64,000 nucleotides of DNA from an uncultured Flavobacteriales bacterium (GTDB lineage Bacteria > Bacteroidota > Bacteroidia > Flavobacteriales_D > Crocinitomicaceae): positions 1 to 64,000 of the forward strand of contig CAJAII010000038.1 of assembly GCA_903939755.1 (NCBI GenBank). The letters run 5' to 3'. The notes below the pieces were generated by a model. The model did no database searches and was not told where the DNA came from. It saw only the letters and a list, made by a program, of their open reading frames with translations. Positions 15,951 to 24,264 of this stretch are shown here, in pieces (within the stretch, counting starts at the first letter, position 1; each line of letters starts with the position of its first letter). The position numbers and the translations under genes are program-made.

Positions 15951-17210
15951 ATGAATCGAGTCGTTCAAAAGCTAATTTTATTACTTACTTTATTTATTTC
16001 TAGTCTCGCTAAAGCTCAACTTTTAACAGTTTCTGTCCCCCAACAAGTTCCAAATCCGGGAGTGCCAATTTACCCTGGTTTTCCTGATGGCCACATAACA
16101 TATAAATCATTGGGTAATAATCAATACTTTCATGTTTGGGCAGGTTATGATAGTTATATCACTTCTGGAACAGATATTCTACATCAGGATTCAATTTGGG
16201 GCTGTGTATTAACCAAAGGGCCGCAAGGCTCCTATGATAATGGTGGGGCATGGTTATACAGTGTATTTAATTTGGATGCTAATCATTGGATTGGCTTCTA
16301 TCACGCGGAGGATCATGAATTCCCTGGTTATGAAAATCAACAAAAAATTGCGTGGAAAAGTGCGGCGCAATGCGAGAGTTTTGATGGTGGCAAAACATGG
16401 ATTAAAAATGGAAGAATTTTAACGTCATGGTTGGAGAAGCCTAATTCTCCAGAGTGGGGCGGAACGGGTGATTTTTCGGTGGTCAGAGACAGTTTAAATA
16501 ATCGTTGGCTTGCTTATTATGTTTGTCCGGATGGTATTGGTGTCGCTCAATCTTTAGATGCTTATGGAAAGCCAGGTAGCTGGTACAAGTTACATAAAGA
16601 TTTATTTTGTGAACCAGGAATTGGGGGGAAAGGATCTGCGCTTCCATTTTCAAAAGGAAAAAAGGCTGGTGGCAATCCAAGTATTATGTATTTCAAACCC
16701 CTAAAAACTTGGTTTTTGGTTTATCACGATTGGGATGATAACGGAATTTATTACTCCTATTCATTTGATCTGATTCATTGGGCGGATGCTTCCTTGTTGA
16801 TCGAGAATCCAGGTAAACCACAAAGAACATGGTATCCAACTTTGATGTCTTCTTCAAGTGATTCATATAGCAATGGTGACCTTTTTTTGGCATTTGCTCA
16901 GTGGGATGACATTTCTTTTCCCTACCGGAATTATTTTATAGCTCCTGTTAATGTTCAAGGATTAACGTTGCCAATTATTGATCAAAATGCTTCATTAACA
17001 TCCTCAGCATTAGTATTGACGGATACAAGCTGTCTATCATTGATTTTATATGATTCAGAAGGAAAAAACACGCATACATTTTATCAAGATCAGACCTTGC
17101 CGCCTGGAAAATATGAACTTGAGCTCCATACATATACAAGTAAGGGATTTTATTATCTTCATTTGATTAGTAATCAAGGCACTCAAACACGAACAATTTT
17201 GGCTTATTGA
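15951..17210 (+). CDS. secreted beta-propeller protein (glycosidase-fold-like)
   Basis: A 419-residue exported protein with a signal peptide ending AKAQ (residues 1-22). The mature part has repeated blade-like strands with Asp-Gly-Gly and aromatic motifs: SFDGGKTWIKNG is an Asp-box, and FSVVRDSLNNRWLAYYVCPDG, IMYFKPLKTWFLVYH and YYSYSFDLIHW resemble the blades of five-bladed propellers (GH43/GH117-like or sialidase-like). The C-terminal 80 residues are a separate beta domain (FYQDQTLPPGKYELELHTYT) that could be a T9SS-type end, but it lacks a clear signature. Possibly a glycan hydrolase or binding protein; catalytic acids cannot be assigned with confidence. It stands alone on the plus strand. 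Confidence 0.7.
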   Translation: MNRVVQKLILLLTLFISSLAKAQLLTVSVPQQVPNPGVPIYPGFPDGHITYKSLGNNQYFHVWAGYDSYITSGTDILHQDSIWGCVLTKGPQGSYDNGGAWLYSVFNLDANHWIGFYHAEDHEFPGYENQQKIAWKSAAQCESFDGGKTWIKNGRILTSWLEKPNSPEWGGTGDFSVVRDSLNNRWLAYYVCPDGIGVAQSLDAYGKPGSWYKLHKDLFCEPGIGGKGSALPFSKGKKAGGNPSIMYFKPLKTWFLVYHDWDDNGIYYSYSFDLIHWADASLLIENPGKPQRTWYPTLMSSSSDSYSNGDLFLAFAQWDDISFPYRNYFIAPVNVQGLTLPIIDQNASLTSSALVLTDTSCLSLILYDSEGKNTHTFYQDQTLPPGKYELELHTYTSKGFYYLHLISNQGTQTRTILAY

Positions 17211-17250
17211 AAAGAAGGGCTGTTATTAATTTTTAACTACTTATTAGTTT

Positions 17251-17305
17251 TATCTAGTGAATAGTGGCGTTCGTCCCAGCTGAAATTTTCGACCTTGAAT
17301 TTATG
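17251..17305. repeat. 55-base direct repeat, copy 1 (copy 2 at 17768-17823)
   Basis: Starts TATCTAGTGAATAGT and ends CCTTGAATTTATG. The second copy differs at a handful of positions. A further pair of similar blocks (AAAGGAGTTAA-AT-TGTTC) follows each copy at 17337-17355 and 17897-17915, so the whole unit is duplicated with different spacing. Confidence 0.7.
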
Positions 17306-17562
17306 TAAGAACATTTGTGAAAAATTTTAATTTTCGAAAGGAGTTAATATTGTTCCCGTCGTTTTCATTTTATTAGAAATAATTCTAATGAGCAAATCTA
17401 AGAGCCGGGGCGGAGGACAATAGTGAAAAAACATTTTTTTCTTTTCGCATCTTACTACTTTTTTTTCCGCAAAAAAAGTAGCAAAAAAACTCGAAAGTGG
17501 CATGCGTTCATTCTCTTCAATCCTAAGACCTGACCGTATCGGTGATTTCTATCGAACTACCT

Positions 17563-17675
17563 CACGGTACCCAAGTCTTAGTTCAATACAATCATTCTCT
17601 TATGCAAGCTTTCATTTTAAAAAAAAAACTTACTATTCGTTTTTCATCGTCTCGATTGGCAAAGTGAGGATAAAG
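17563..17675. repeat. composite repeat: copy 2 of the 15710 module joined to a module shared with 11475-11512
   Basis: The first half (17563-17615) matches 15710-15762. The second half (17636-17675, with GTCTCGATTGG and GAGGATAAAG) matches 11475-11512. Modules that sit alone elsewhere are joined here. Confidence 0.65.
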
Positions 17676-17693
17676 AATAGCGTCCGATATTTT

Positions 17694-17724
17694 CCGCTCC
17701 TCCGCCTAGACGGAGCGGCGGAGG
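17694..17724. repeat. GC-rich nested hairpin
   Basis: CCGCTCC (17694-17700) pairs with GGAGCGG (17712-17718), and CCTCCGCC (17699-17706) pairs with GGCGGAGG (17717-17724). The two stems overlap and exclude each other. The surrounding DNA is AT-rich, so this stands out by base composition. Confidence 0.6.
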
Positions 17725-17767
17725 ACAATAGCACAAAAAAAATCAAGGATTTATTCGAAGTGAGAAC

Positions 17768-17823
17768 TATCTAGTGAATAGTAGCATTCGCCCCGGCGGA
17801 AATTTTCGGCCTTGAATTTCATG
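17768..17823. repeat. 55-base direct repeat, copy 2
   Basis: Near copy of 17251-17305, with CCCCGGCGG in place of TCCCAGCTG in the middle. Confidence 0.7.
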
Positions 17824-18334
17824 GTTTTTGCTACTGAACTGAAACATTTAATTTTTAAAATTTCTGGAAGAACATTTTTAAAAAATGTCAGTTTCAGAAA
17901 GGAGTTAAAATTGTTCGCATGCGAACAAAATAGAAATTCAAAGCCTTGACTTTTTTAGCTTCGCTGCTACTTCGTGGTGTTTCTTTTTTTGTCAAGGAAA
18001 AAAGAAAGGAAAATAGAATAATTAATCAAATTGCGATTATTTTACGCGTTATGAATTTGATTCGGATTTTAATTGGTGCCGCGGAAGCGTAAACTCAATA
18101 TTTTTTTTCAAAAAACACACTAAATCATGAAGATCAAATTTGCTTGTAAAAAGTATCATTTAATGTGATTATTCTTTATTTGCCTTACCTTCGCGCCAAA
18201 TTAAGGTTATGAATATGTTATTTTCGAACCTTGTTAAGTAATTAGAGTAGGATAGGGGGCGAAAATTCTCATACCTTTAATTTTATAATTGTGCTGCATC
18301 TTACGAGAAGGATAAAGCCGGATACAATTTTTAT

Positions 18335-18787
18335 ATGAAACGCATAAACGAATACAAAAAAGTTTTTGAAATTGAAAACGAAATCGATCTAGCAGCATTA
18401 AAATTGACCTACCGAAAGTTGGTGAAGCAATGGCACCCCGATAAGTTTCAAGAGGGCGATCCATTAAAAGAGGAGGCTACGATAAAAGGGCAACAAATTG
18501 TTGATGGCTACCATTTTTTAGTGAGCATTGCACCGGAAACAAAAGCCGCAAATTTGCCTGAATATACCATTACAGTAAATGAAAGCGGCATCGCAGATTT
18601 TAAACACAAAGGACTTTTATTAGAGATTACCTTCACTGATGGTTCGACCTATGAATATTTCGGTGTGAATGCGAATGTGTATAAAAAGTTGATTAATTCA
18701 GATAAGCAAGTTCGATTCGCCAAGCGATTTATTTACGAATCGTACCTATACCGAAAATCGAAAAGTGCAACGGAGGGAGTAGGTTAA
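18335..18787 (+). CDS. J-domain protein with C-terminal KTSC domain
   Basis: A 150-residue cytosolic protein of two domains. Residues about 1-70 form a compact J domain with the Hsp70-activating His-Pro-Asp (KQWHPDKF), preceded by the basic helix LTYRKLVKQW. Residues about 85-145 match the KTSC domain (strand FKHKGLLLEITFTDGSTYEYF, then VYKKLINSDKQVRFAKRFI). KTSC is named for its presence after lysyl-tRNA synthetase. Family knowledge: J domains recruit DnaK; KTSC may bind RNA. The combination suggests a DnaK co-chaperone with a nucleic-acid-related tether, but this is inference. The gene has no partners on either side. Confidence 0.82.
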   Translation: MKRINEYKKVFEIENEIDLAALKLTYRKLVKQWHPDKFQEGDPLKEEATIKGQQIVDGYHFLVSIAPETKAANLPEYTITVNESGIADFKHKGLLLEITFTDGSTYEYFGVNANVYKKLINSDKQVRFAKRFIYESYLYRKSKSATEGVG

Positions 18788-19016
18788 GGGTCTTTTTTTA
18801 ATCTCTTACTTTTTATTCATTTCGGTTAATTTTTGGTTCATGGCTATTCAACTAAGTTTGAGCCAAAACTTGTCATCCCCTTGCTATTATTTTTTTAAGG
18901 TTGTTAAAAGCTGATAACCGAACACAGCGAAACCTATTTTTAGGTGCTTATTCTGAAAGAAAAAAAAGTTATATTTATCGGCTTTATAATTAATTAGTAA
19001 AATTGACGTGTATAAA

Positions 19017-20312
19017 ATGAAACATATTTTTGGAGTAAAACCTCTTCTTAGCCGAAACGATCCCAAAAATGAAGCGATATCAGTCTTCTTGGGTAATTCA
19101 TATCAATTTTTATGGATTGATATTACCGTTCGAATTATTGTTTTTTTAATTGTTATTTGGAAGCAAGAATTTGTTTGGGCTTTACTATTATTGAATTTCA
19201 GTTTTCTTTTGGTTACCACATATTACCTTAAACGAAGATTCAAGGGTATTCAAACTTATTTGCATTCTAGGCTCATTGCTTACCCAGATTTTAGGCAATC
19301 GTTAGAATCCAAAAATAAGTTATTTATATACCCAGAAAAATCCTTTAATAAAATCAAGTATTCTTTGTTTTACTCATTTGTATTTGTTTTATTATCATGC
19401 AGCCTTCTTTTTAATGATAACAATCAATTGTTCGTAATCAAGTTTGTTGCCGTATTTTTTGCTGCAGTGATTTCATTCTATTTTGCATGGAGATATAGTG
19501 CTATTTTTCTAAAAAGAGACGTCTCTTCTGTTTATATCCAAGGTGAAAAAGTTAACAATAAAAAGCTAACACAAATTAAGGATTATTTAAACATAGAAGA
19601 TTTTATTAACGATTCATCGCTTCACTATAAAAACGACATGTTTATTTTGAAATTGGATAAGGATTTCAATATTTATAAAGAAAAACTAGAGACTTTTTTG
19701 CTTGAAAGTGTTTTCTTGGGTGCGCTAACGTTCACTACTTTTATTCAAATAATTGATGACAAAAACTTACAGGATTATATGATTAGCTTTAAATTATTCT
19801 TAAAAAATATGTTGAAACCAGAAATATGGGCAGGTAGTAAACTTCAAGAAACATTAGGTTTTGGGTTTTTATTAGTTGGTTCTGTTGTTTCCTCCATTAT
19901 GTACATGGTTATACTTATGAAGCGATTCCCGATAATAAAAAGCATAGAAAATGTAAGGGGCCACTTAAAAATGGCGCAATTTTATAACGAAAAGGAGAAC
20001 AATGAAACATCATTAGCATCGAAAGAAATTTATACTCAACAAATTCAAGTTGAAATTGCTAAATGCGAGGAGCAAAAAATAATTCTTGATTCAAATTTTA
20101 GAATAGTTTCTTTTTTTCGTGCCTCAGGTCTACTAAGTTTTTTCATGGTACTTTTAGTAGCCACCATGATGATTAGTTGGATATTTTTCATGTCCGCATT
20201 AATAGTTGTTTTGTACGTTGTTGTAGCGGCTAAAATGATTGATGACGATACGAAATGGAGACGTTTTATCATGAGTAATCAAAAACAAAAAGAGGCCAAA
20301 GGTGGTGAATAA
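19017..20312 (+). CDS. polytopic membrane protein of unknown function
   Basis: About 431 residues; I start at the ATG at 19017. A GTG at 19008 would add three residues. Membrane helices are seen near residues 25-65, 115-160, 270-305 and 360-410, the last pair written SFFMVLLVATMMISWIFF and ALIVVLYVVVAAKM. Between the second and third pairs lies a soluble part of about 110 residues. A charged helical stretch (about 315-355) precedes the final pair, with many Glu/Lys and a likely coiled coil. No family recognised. Monocistronic, with an AT-rich 200-base leader and no neighbour suggesting a role. Confidence 0.75.
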   Translation: MKHIFGVKPLLSRNDPKNEAISVFLGNSYQFLWIDITVRIIVFLIVIWKQEFVWALLLLNFSFLLVTTYYLKRRFKGIQTYLHSRLIAYPDFRQSLESKNKLFIYPEKSFNKIKYSLFYSFVFVLLSCSLLFNDNNQLFVIKFVAVFFAAVISFYFAWRYSAIFLKRDVSSVYIQGEKVNNKKLTQIKDYLNIEDFINDSSLHYKNDMFILKLDKDFNIYKEKLETFLLESVFLGALTFTTFIQIIDDKNLQDYMISFKLFLKNMLKPEIWAGSKLQETLGFGFLLVGSVVSSIMYMVILMKRFPIIKSIENVRGHLKMAQFYNEKENNETSLASKEIYTQQIQVEIAKCEEQKIILDSNFRIVSFFRASGLLSFFMVLLVATMMISWIFFMSALIVVLYVVVAAKMIDDDTKWRRFIMSNQKQKEAKGGE

Positions 20313-20391
20313 GATATTTGTAAAATAAACAATTTATGGATAAATAGTATTTTTGTGCTGCCTAACCGATAAAACCGCTAATTTATTTTTA

Positions 20392-21096
20392 ATGAAGTAT
20401 TTCATCTTTTATACCTTATTCATTAATGGCTTAGTTTTTACCTCGAGTGCACAATGCGATCCATTAACGATCGTGGTGTTGGGTTCATCCACTTCTTTCG
20501 GAACCGGGGCATCTCATCAAGACAGTTCGTATGTAGGCCGATATTCTCGTTTTTTAGCAGATTCTGTTAACAAAGATTGTGTGATTTATAACCTGGCGCT
20601 TTCTGGTTATACAAGCTATAAAATTCAAGCTTCAGGGTTTATCCCTTCGAATAAAAAACAGAAGTACCTACCCGATACGTTAAGGAATATTACGCATGCA
20701 ATCTCCTTGCATCCCGATGCGATAATTATCAATTTTCCCTCAAATGATGCAGGTGAGAATTTTTCCCTACAGGAACAAAAAGATAACTTCAAAAGGGTGA
20801 CCGAACTAGCGGATTCGGCTGGAATTCCATATTGGATTACAAGCACTCAACCCAGAAATTTTACGGGAGATCCACTAGCGAATCAAAAGAAATTGTTGCT
20901 CACTGAAATGAAAACGATATTAATGGAGCTATACCCCGAAAGCTATATCGATTTTTATGAAGGTCTTCAAAGTAAAAATGGAAATATTTTACCTCAATAT
21001 AATAGCGGCGACGATATTCACCTCAATGACCTAGGACATCAACTCCTCTTCACACGTATTAAAAACAAAGGGATTCATTGCATACTTTGTAAATAA
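20392..21096 (+). CDS. secreted SGNH/GDSL-type hydrolase
   Basis: A 234-residue exported esterase-like protein. I take the ATG at 20392, which starts the signal peptide MKYFIFYTLFINGLVFTSSAQ; the frame is open further upstream, but that would bury the signal. Conserved blocks: block I is VVLGSSTSFGTG, with the nucleophile serine in Gly-Ser-Ser; the Gly/Asn blocks are LALSGYTS and INFPSNDAG; block V is DDIHLNDLGH, with the Asp-x-x-His pair. These are the SGNH catalytic signatures. It should cleave ester bonds, for example acetyl groups on sugars or lipids, in the periplasm or outside. It is convergent with the FISUMP gene and has no operon partner. Confidence 0.88.
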   Translation: MKYFIFYTLFINGLVFTSSAQCDPLTIVVLGSSTSFGTGASHQDSSYVGRYSRFLADSVNKDCVIYNLALSGYTSYKIQASGFIPSNKKQKYLPDTLRNITHAISLHPDAIIINFPSNDAGENFSLQEQKDNFKRVTELADSAGIPYWITSTQPRNFTGDPLANQKKLLLTEMKTILMELYPESYIDFYEGLQSKNGNILPQYNSGDDIHLNDLGHQLLFTRIKNKGIHCILCK

Positions 21097-21148
21097 CAGC
21101 ATCAATAGTTCACAGAAATAGAGGTGAAAACCCTAAAAAAGAAGAGAC

Positions 21149-21925
21149 TTACTCTCTAATACAGCGGACATTGAACCCCATAATCCAACTGGTAGTGTGA
21201 TTTACTAGCGTACCCGCATAATTTTCATCAAAGAATAAACTCACATAAGGAGTAGACTCAGCAACAGGTGATTGATATGCCCAGAAACACATGTCTTCAC
21301 CAAGTCCACCACAACCAACATCTCTCCAACCGGCTGGTTGAAAATTCAATCCAGTTGTATTTGTTCCTGCATTACCATTCGTCCAACCTTCTGAACTGAA
21401 GGCATCTATTAAGCTCTTCTCCGCTAGAAATAGGTGGTTTTCCAATGTTCCCCAATCTCCTTCCGTTGGTAATCGCCATCCTTCTGGTGCCAGACCACGA
21501 GGGTCATTTAGGGCATATGAATTATATAATTTCCCGTAATTTTTCACTTCAATGTTAAGGTTGTCAATACTTAAATTGTAATAACACCATGCGGCTTGCT
21601 TATTAAATCCTGCTTCTTGCCATTCCTCATCAGATTGTGCTTGAGGGATAAGATCCCCATTTCGAAAAGTCGATACGGAAAGATTCTCAGCCATCCAGTT
21701 TTGTGGACCAACTTGAATTGATTTATTCGTTCTGATCCGTTCTTCAAGCGCATTTATTTTCTCATTCGCTTCTTTAATCTCTTTTTCATGCGCAATTCTT
21801 TCTGAACTTAATATTACTAACATACTATCCAAGCGAAGAGATAAGTTGGCAATTTGTTCTTTTTTAGATTGGGCATAATTCAAATTCACACTTAACATAA
21901 AAGCGAAAAATAGGATAGACTTCAT
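21149..21925 (-). CDS. FISUMP-domain secreted protein
   Basis: A 258-residue exported protein. Signal peptide MKSILFFAFMLSVNLNYAQ, a coiled coil from about 20 to 68 (LDSMLVILSSERIAHEKEIK, then EANEKINALEERI), then a Fibrobacter succinogenes major paralogous (FISUMP) domain: GPQNWMAENLSVSTFRNG, YGKLYNSYALNDPRGLAPEG, WRLPTEGDWGTLE, and the final GFNVRCIRE. The fold is related to formylglycine-generating-enzyme/C-type lectin-like domains. The role is not known; a surface or adhesive function is usually supposed. The coiled coil may make it a trimer. Confidence 0.86.
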   Translation of the reverse strand: MKSILFFAFMLSVNLNYAQSKKEQIANLSLRLDSMLVILSSERIAHEKEIKEANEKINALEERIRTNKSIQVGPQNWMAENLSVSTFRNGDLIPQAQSDEEWQEAGFNKQAAWCYYNLSIDNLNIEVKNYGKLYNSYALNDPRGLAPEGWRLPTEGDWGTLENHLFLAEKSLIDAFSSEGWTNGNAGTNTTGLNFQPAGWRDVGCGGLGEDMCFWAYQSPVAESTPYVSLFFDENYAGTLVNHTTSWIMGFNVRCIRE

Positions 21926-21997
21926 TGTTACAAATTTATTTATTACTTAAAATTAATTATTATCCTCGGTTTAGCCATTTTTTTTTGGTTGGTTGTT

Positions 21998-22447
21998 TCA
22001 TGGCTTGTTAACCAAGGTGGGATTAAAACTGGTAAATACCTTGCTTTTATTCTGTTCTGGGTCGTAAACAAGTTGGTAAAGATCTTTTCCCTCTTCGTAT
22101 TCAAAATGATAACACAAGGAATTGATGCAATATAGAAAGTAAAGTTCGTACCCTTCCAACGCTCTTTCTGCATGAATGATGTATACAAAATTATCATCCG
22201 AAGGGTTGACAAAATAAGCAGAAAAAAACAAGTTTTTTCCCTTATTGAACACCAATTCTTCATTTGGGAATCGGTTGGCTTTAATAACTGAATTTACTAG
22301 TTTCTTGACATCTGCCTCTTTATCCAAGTGAACAAAAAAGTTACCAGCGCCAACTTCAATGAAATCTTCATTCATGTTTTGATATTGTGCCTTTAGTGTA
22401 CTAGCTGCTCCGAATAGGAGGATAGCTATAAAAATAATTGCTTTCAT
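21998..22447 (-). CDS. small secreted protein, paralogue of the upstream gene
   Basis: A 149-residue exported protein with a signal peptide (ending STLKAQ). The mature part, with GAGNFFVHLDKEADVKKLV and FNKGKNLFFSAYFVNPSDDN, aligns along its length with the product of the gene at 22468-22920 (GKGNYFLFVQRETDVKRII and FEKGSNLILARSYIDPLNSE), so they arose by duplication. I know no family. It lies 20 bases after that gene, so one mRNA is likely. Confidence 0.75.
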   Translation of the reverse strand: MKAIIFIAILLFGAASTLKAQYQNMNEDFIEVGAGNFFVHLDKEADVKKLVNSVIKANRFPNEELVFNKGKNLFFSAYFVNPSDDNFVYIIHAERALEGYELYFLYCINSLCYHFEYEEGKDLYQLVYDPEQNKSKVFTSFNPTLVNKP

Positions 22448-22467
22448 GGGATGTATTTTTTAGTGAG

Positions 22468-22920
22468 TTATTTATTATTTTTCTTGTTGCTCTTTCCTTG
22501 ATTAGGTGATAATCCAGTTATCGCGGGATCATAAATCAATGAAATTCGCCTATCGTTTTCTGTGATATCATAGAAATAACGATACCTATTTTCCATATAG
22601 TAACAGAAAATGTTGTACCCGTACACTTCTTGGTGCTTGGCTTTGACACAATGAATTATTAAGACATACTCACTATTCAATGGATCAATGTAGGACCTTG
22701 CCAGGATCAAATTTGACCCTTTTTCAAAGGTGAAATCGGTATTCATTTTGTTATCTTTTAATGTTTCCAAAATGATGCGTTTTACATCTGTTTCTCGCTG
22801 CACAAATAAGAAGTAATTTCCCTTTCCAAATTCCTCAAATTTTTGCATGGTCATCCATTGAGCTTGACTAGTAGGAATATATAGCAGCAGCAGCGCAACA
22901 AGGAGCGTATTTCGTTTCAT
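22468..22920 (-). CDS. small secreted protein, paralogue of the downstream gene
   Basis: A 150-residue exported protein with a signal peptide (MKRNTLLVALLLLYIPTSQA) and the same arrangement as its neighbour: Gly-x-Gly-Asn-[FY]-Phe, a Thr/Ala-Asp-Val-Lys helix, a Lys-Gly-x-Asn-Leu strand, a Val-[LY]-Ile-Ile-His strand and a final Leu-x-Tyr-Asp-Pro. The end is basic (NQGKSNKKNNK). Function unknown. First gene of the pair. Confidence 0.75.
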   Translation of the reverse strand: MKRNTLLVALLLLYIPTSQAQWMTMQKFEEFGKGNYFLFVQRETDVKRIILETLKDNKMNTDFTFEKGSNLILARSYIDPLNSEYVLIIHCVKAKHQEVYGYNIFCYYMENRYRYFYDITENDRRISLIYDPAITGLSPNQGKSNKKNNK

Positions 22921-23093
22921 AGTAGTTGATTTTAGAGTGAATTTTTTGTTGATGCCTCAACATTTTTACTCGAGTACATTAGAAGAAACGCTTTGGAAAT
23001 TTTTGGTCACAAAAAAAGATGAGAAGTAGTTTTCGATTGTGGTAATTATATTTCCAAGCGCCTTATTCTACCTATAGGATTGGTACATTATTT

Positions 23094-23831
23094 TTAGTTG
23101 GCACAAGTGGTATTTTCGTCGCAACATTCCATTTTTGGTTGGGAATGTCCATTATTTTGAATGACTTCTATTTTGGGACTGATGTAAGGAATCCCCAAAT
23201 TCAATCCTCTCAAAATCATCAAAAGGGCAGCAATACTTAGGAAATACGGAATAGTTTTTTGAAAAGCTATTCTTTTTTTGACCGTATTTGTATAAAGCGA
23301 AAAGAAAAAAAGACTTGGAAGCGTTCCTAATCCGAATGCTATCATACACAAAATACTACCAAGCGTTGAGGCACTGGCAATTGCATTTAACAAGCCAAAA
23401 TAAACCAAACCGCAAGGTAACATGCCGTTCAAAAAACCGGTACCTAGGAGTAAAGACTTATTCGGATCGTCTTTGAGTTTTCGATATAAATGGGATAATT
23501 TCCGACTTATAAATCCCGTTAAGGAATGTTGAAATGGCAAGGAATTACCTAAGCTAAACCAGGCCATTATTAGCATTAATATTCCAATAGAAATACTGAT
23601 CCATTGCAAAGGAATAAAGAGAAATAGACCGATTCCAACCCATCCACCAATTAAACCTAAAAGAGCATAGAATCCAATCCTTCCAGCATGATAAATAAGA
23701 ATATCGGGCACCGTTTTCTTAAATCCTTTTGTGGAGGTTGGAACAACGAGAACCAAGGGACCACACATTGCTACACAATGCAATGAACTAGATATTCCAA
23801 TAATAAATCCGCTAATAATTGACCAGATCAT
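23094..23831 (-). CDS. TauE/SafE-family membrane protein of the cbb3 locus
   Basis: A 245-residue membrane protein with about six helices. The N-terminus (SSLHCVAMCGPLVLV) carries the His/Cys pattern of the UreH/SafE-like branch often found next to ccoG and ccoH. A repeat in the second half (GTGFLNGMLPCGLVYFGL) has the matching Pro-Cys-Gly. The extramembrane tail contains MECCDENTTC, a possible copper or other metal site. Related proteins are proposed to help copper handling or oxidase biogenesis, though the family name says sulfite exporter. The ATG overlaps the ccoH stop by 4 bases, so it belongs to the cbb3 operon. Confidence 0.85.
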   Translation of the reverse strand: MIWSIISGFIIGISSSLHCVAMCGPLVLVVPTSTKGFKKTVPDILIYHAGRIGFYALLGLIGGWVGIGLFLFIPLQWISISIGILMLIMAWFSLGNSLPFQHSLTGFISRKLSHLYRKLKDDPNKSLLLGTGFLNGMLPCGLVYFGLLNAIASASTLGSILCMIAFGLGTLPSLFFFSLYTNTVKKRIAFQKTIPYFLSIAALLMILRGLNLGIPYISPKIEVIQNNGHSQPKMECCDENTTCAN

Positions 23832-24262
23832 TTAATTTCTATAGGAAAGTTTTGAATACAACTATCAGCATGAATAACATATGAAGCTGTCACCTCATAG
23901 TGCCCTTTATTCAAAAATCCTTTTCGAAGGAGGTATTTATTTTGCTTCGTAAAATGCAAGGTCAGTTCCTTGTCCAGTCTTTTATCATTGGGCCGCATGA
24001 AGTACAACTTAAGTTTAATGGGCATTAACGAATCAGGTATTTCTACCAAAATCATTTCATTGATTACTGCGCTCAATTTAAGCGGGGATTTAAATCTTTG
24101 CGCGTTTTTTTGCGCATTGATATCATATTGATACGCTCGATCCTTTAAGTAATAGTCATCGCTAACTAAATCTGAACCTGCTTTTTGCATAAGTATTCCA
24201 AGTGTTACAATAAATACAACAAAGAGAATCATGCTAATGATAATACCGTTTCTAAATTTCAT
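23828..24262 (-). CDS. ccoH: FixH-family cbb3 oxidase accessory protein
   Basis: A 144-residue protein with one N-terminal membrane helix (GIIISMILFVVFIVTLGI) and a periplasmic beta-sandwich domain. Seen: SDDYYLKDRAYQYDINAQ, the Tyr-Tyr-x-x-x-x-x-[YF] pattern of FixH/CcoH after the helix, and a strand pair near the end (LNKGHYEVTASYVIHADS). CcoH binds the assembling oxidase and stabilises it. The gene lies 2 bases after ccoG and overlaps the TauE-like gene. The C-terminus is short, as is usual in Bacteroidota. Confidence 0.85.
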   Translation of the reverse strand: MKFRNGIIISMILFVVFIVTLGILMQKAGSDLVSDDYYLKDRAYQYDINAQKNAQRFKSPLKLSAVINEMILVEIPDSLMPIKLKLYFMRPNDKRLDKELTLHFTKQNKYLLRKGFLNKGHYEVTASYVIHADSCIQNFPIEIK

Positions 24263-24264
24263 AA

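Larger units (their letters stand above)
17211..18334. other. 1.1-kb gene-free region made of dispersed repeats
   Basis: No open frame here looks coding. The region is a patchwork of repeats: two copies of a 55-base module (17251-17305 and 17768-17823), each followed by a copy of a GGAGTTAA-type block; a GC-rich double hairpin (17694-17724); the module shared with 15710; and a module shared with 11475. An inverted repeat CCTTGAC / GTCAAGG with T-rich flanks lies around 17943-17997. These elements suggest a decayed or miniature mobile element cluster. The promoter of the J-domain gene must lie at its right end. Confidence 0.65.

Noticed and set aside
17502-17774. 90-codon open frame in the repeat region
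   Set aside because: It is built from the repeat modules at 17563-17724 and has Ser/Phe-rich composition; shared with non-coding copies, so not a gene.
17943-17997. CCTTGAC / GTCAAGG inverted repeat as ends of an insertion sequence
   Set aside because: The arms are only about 50 bases apart and no transposase reading frame is present.
21943-22263. 106-codon frame on the minus strand
   Set aside because: Lies in another frame of the exported protein gene 21998-22447, which has a signal peptide and a paralogue.
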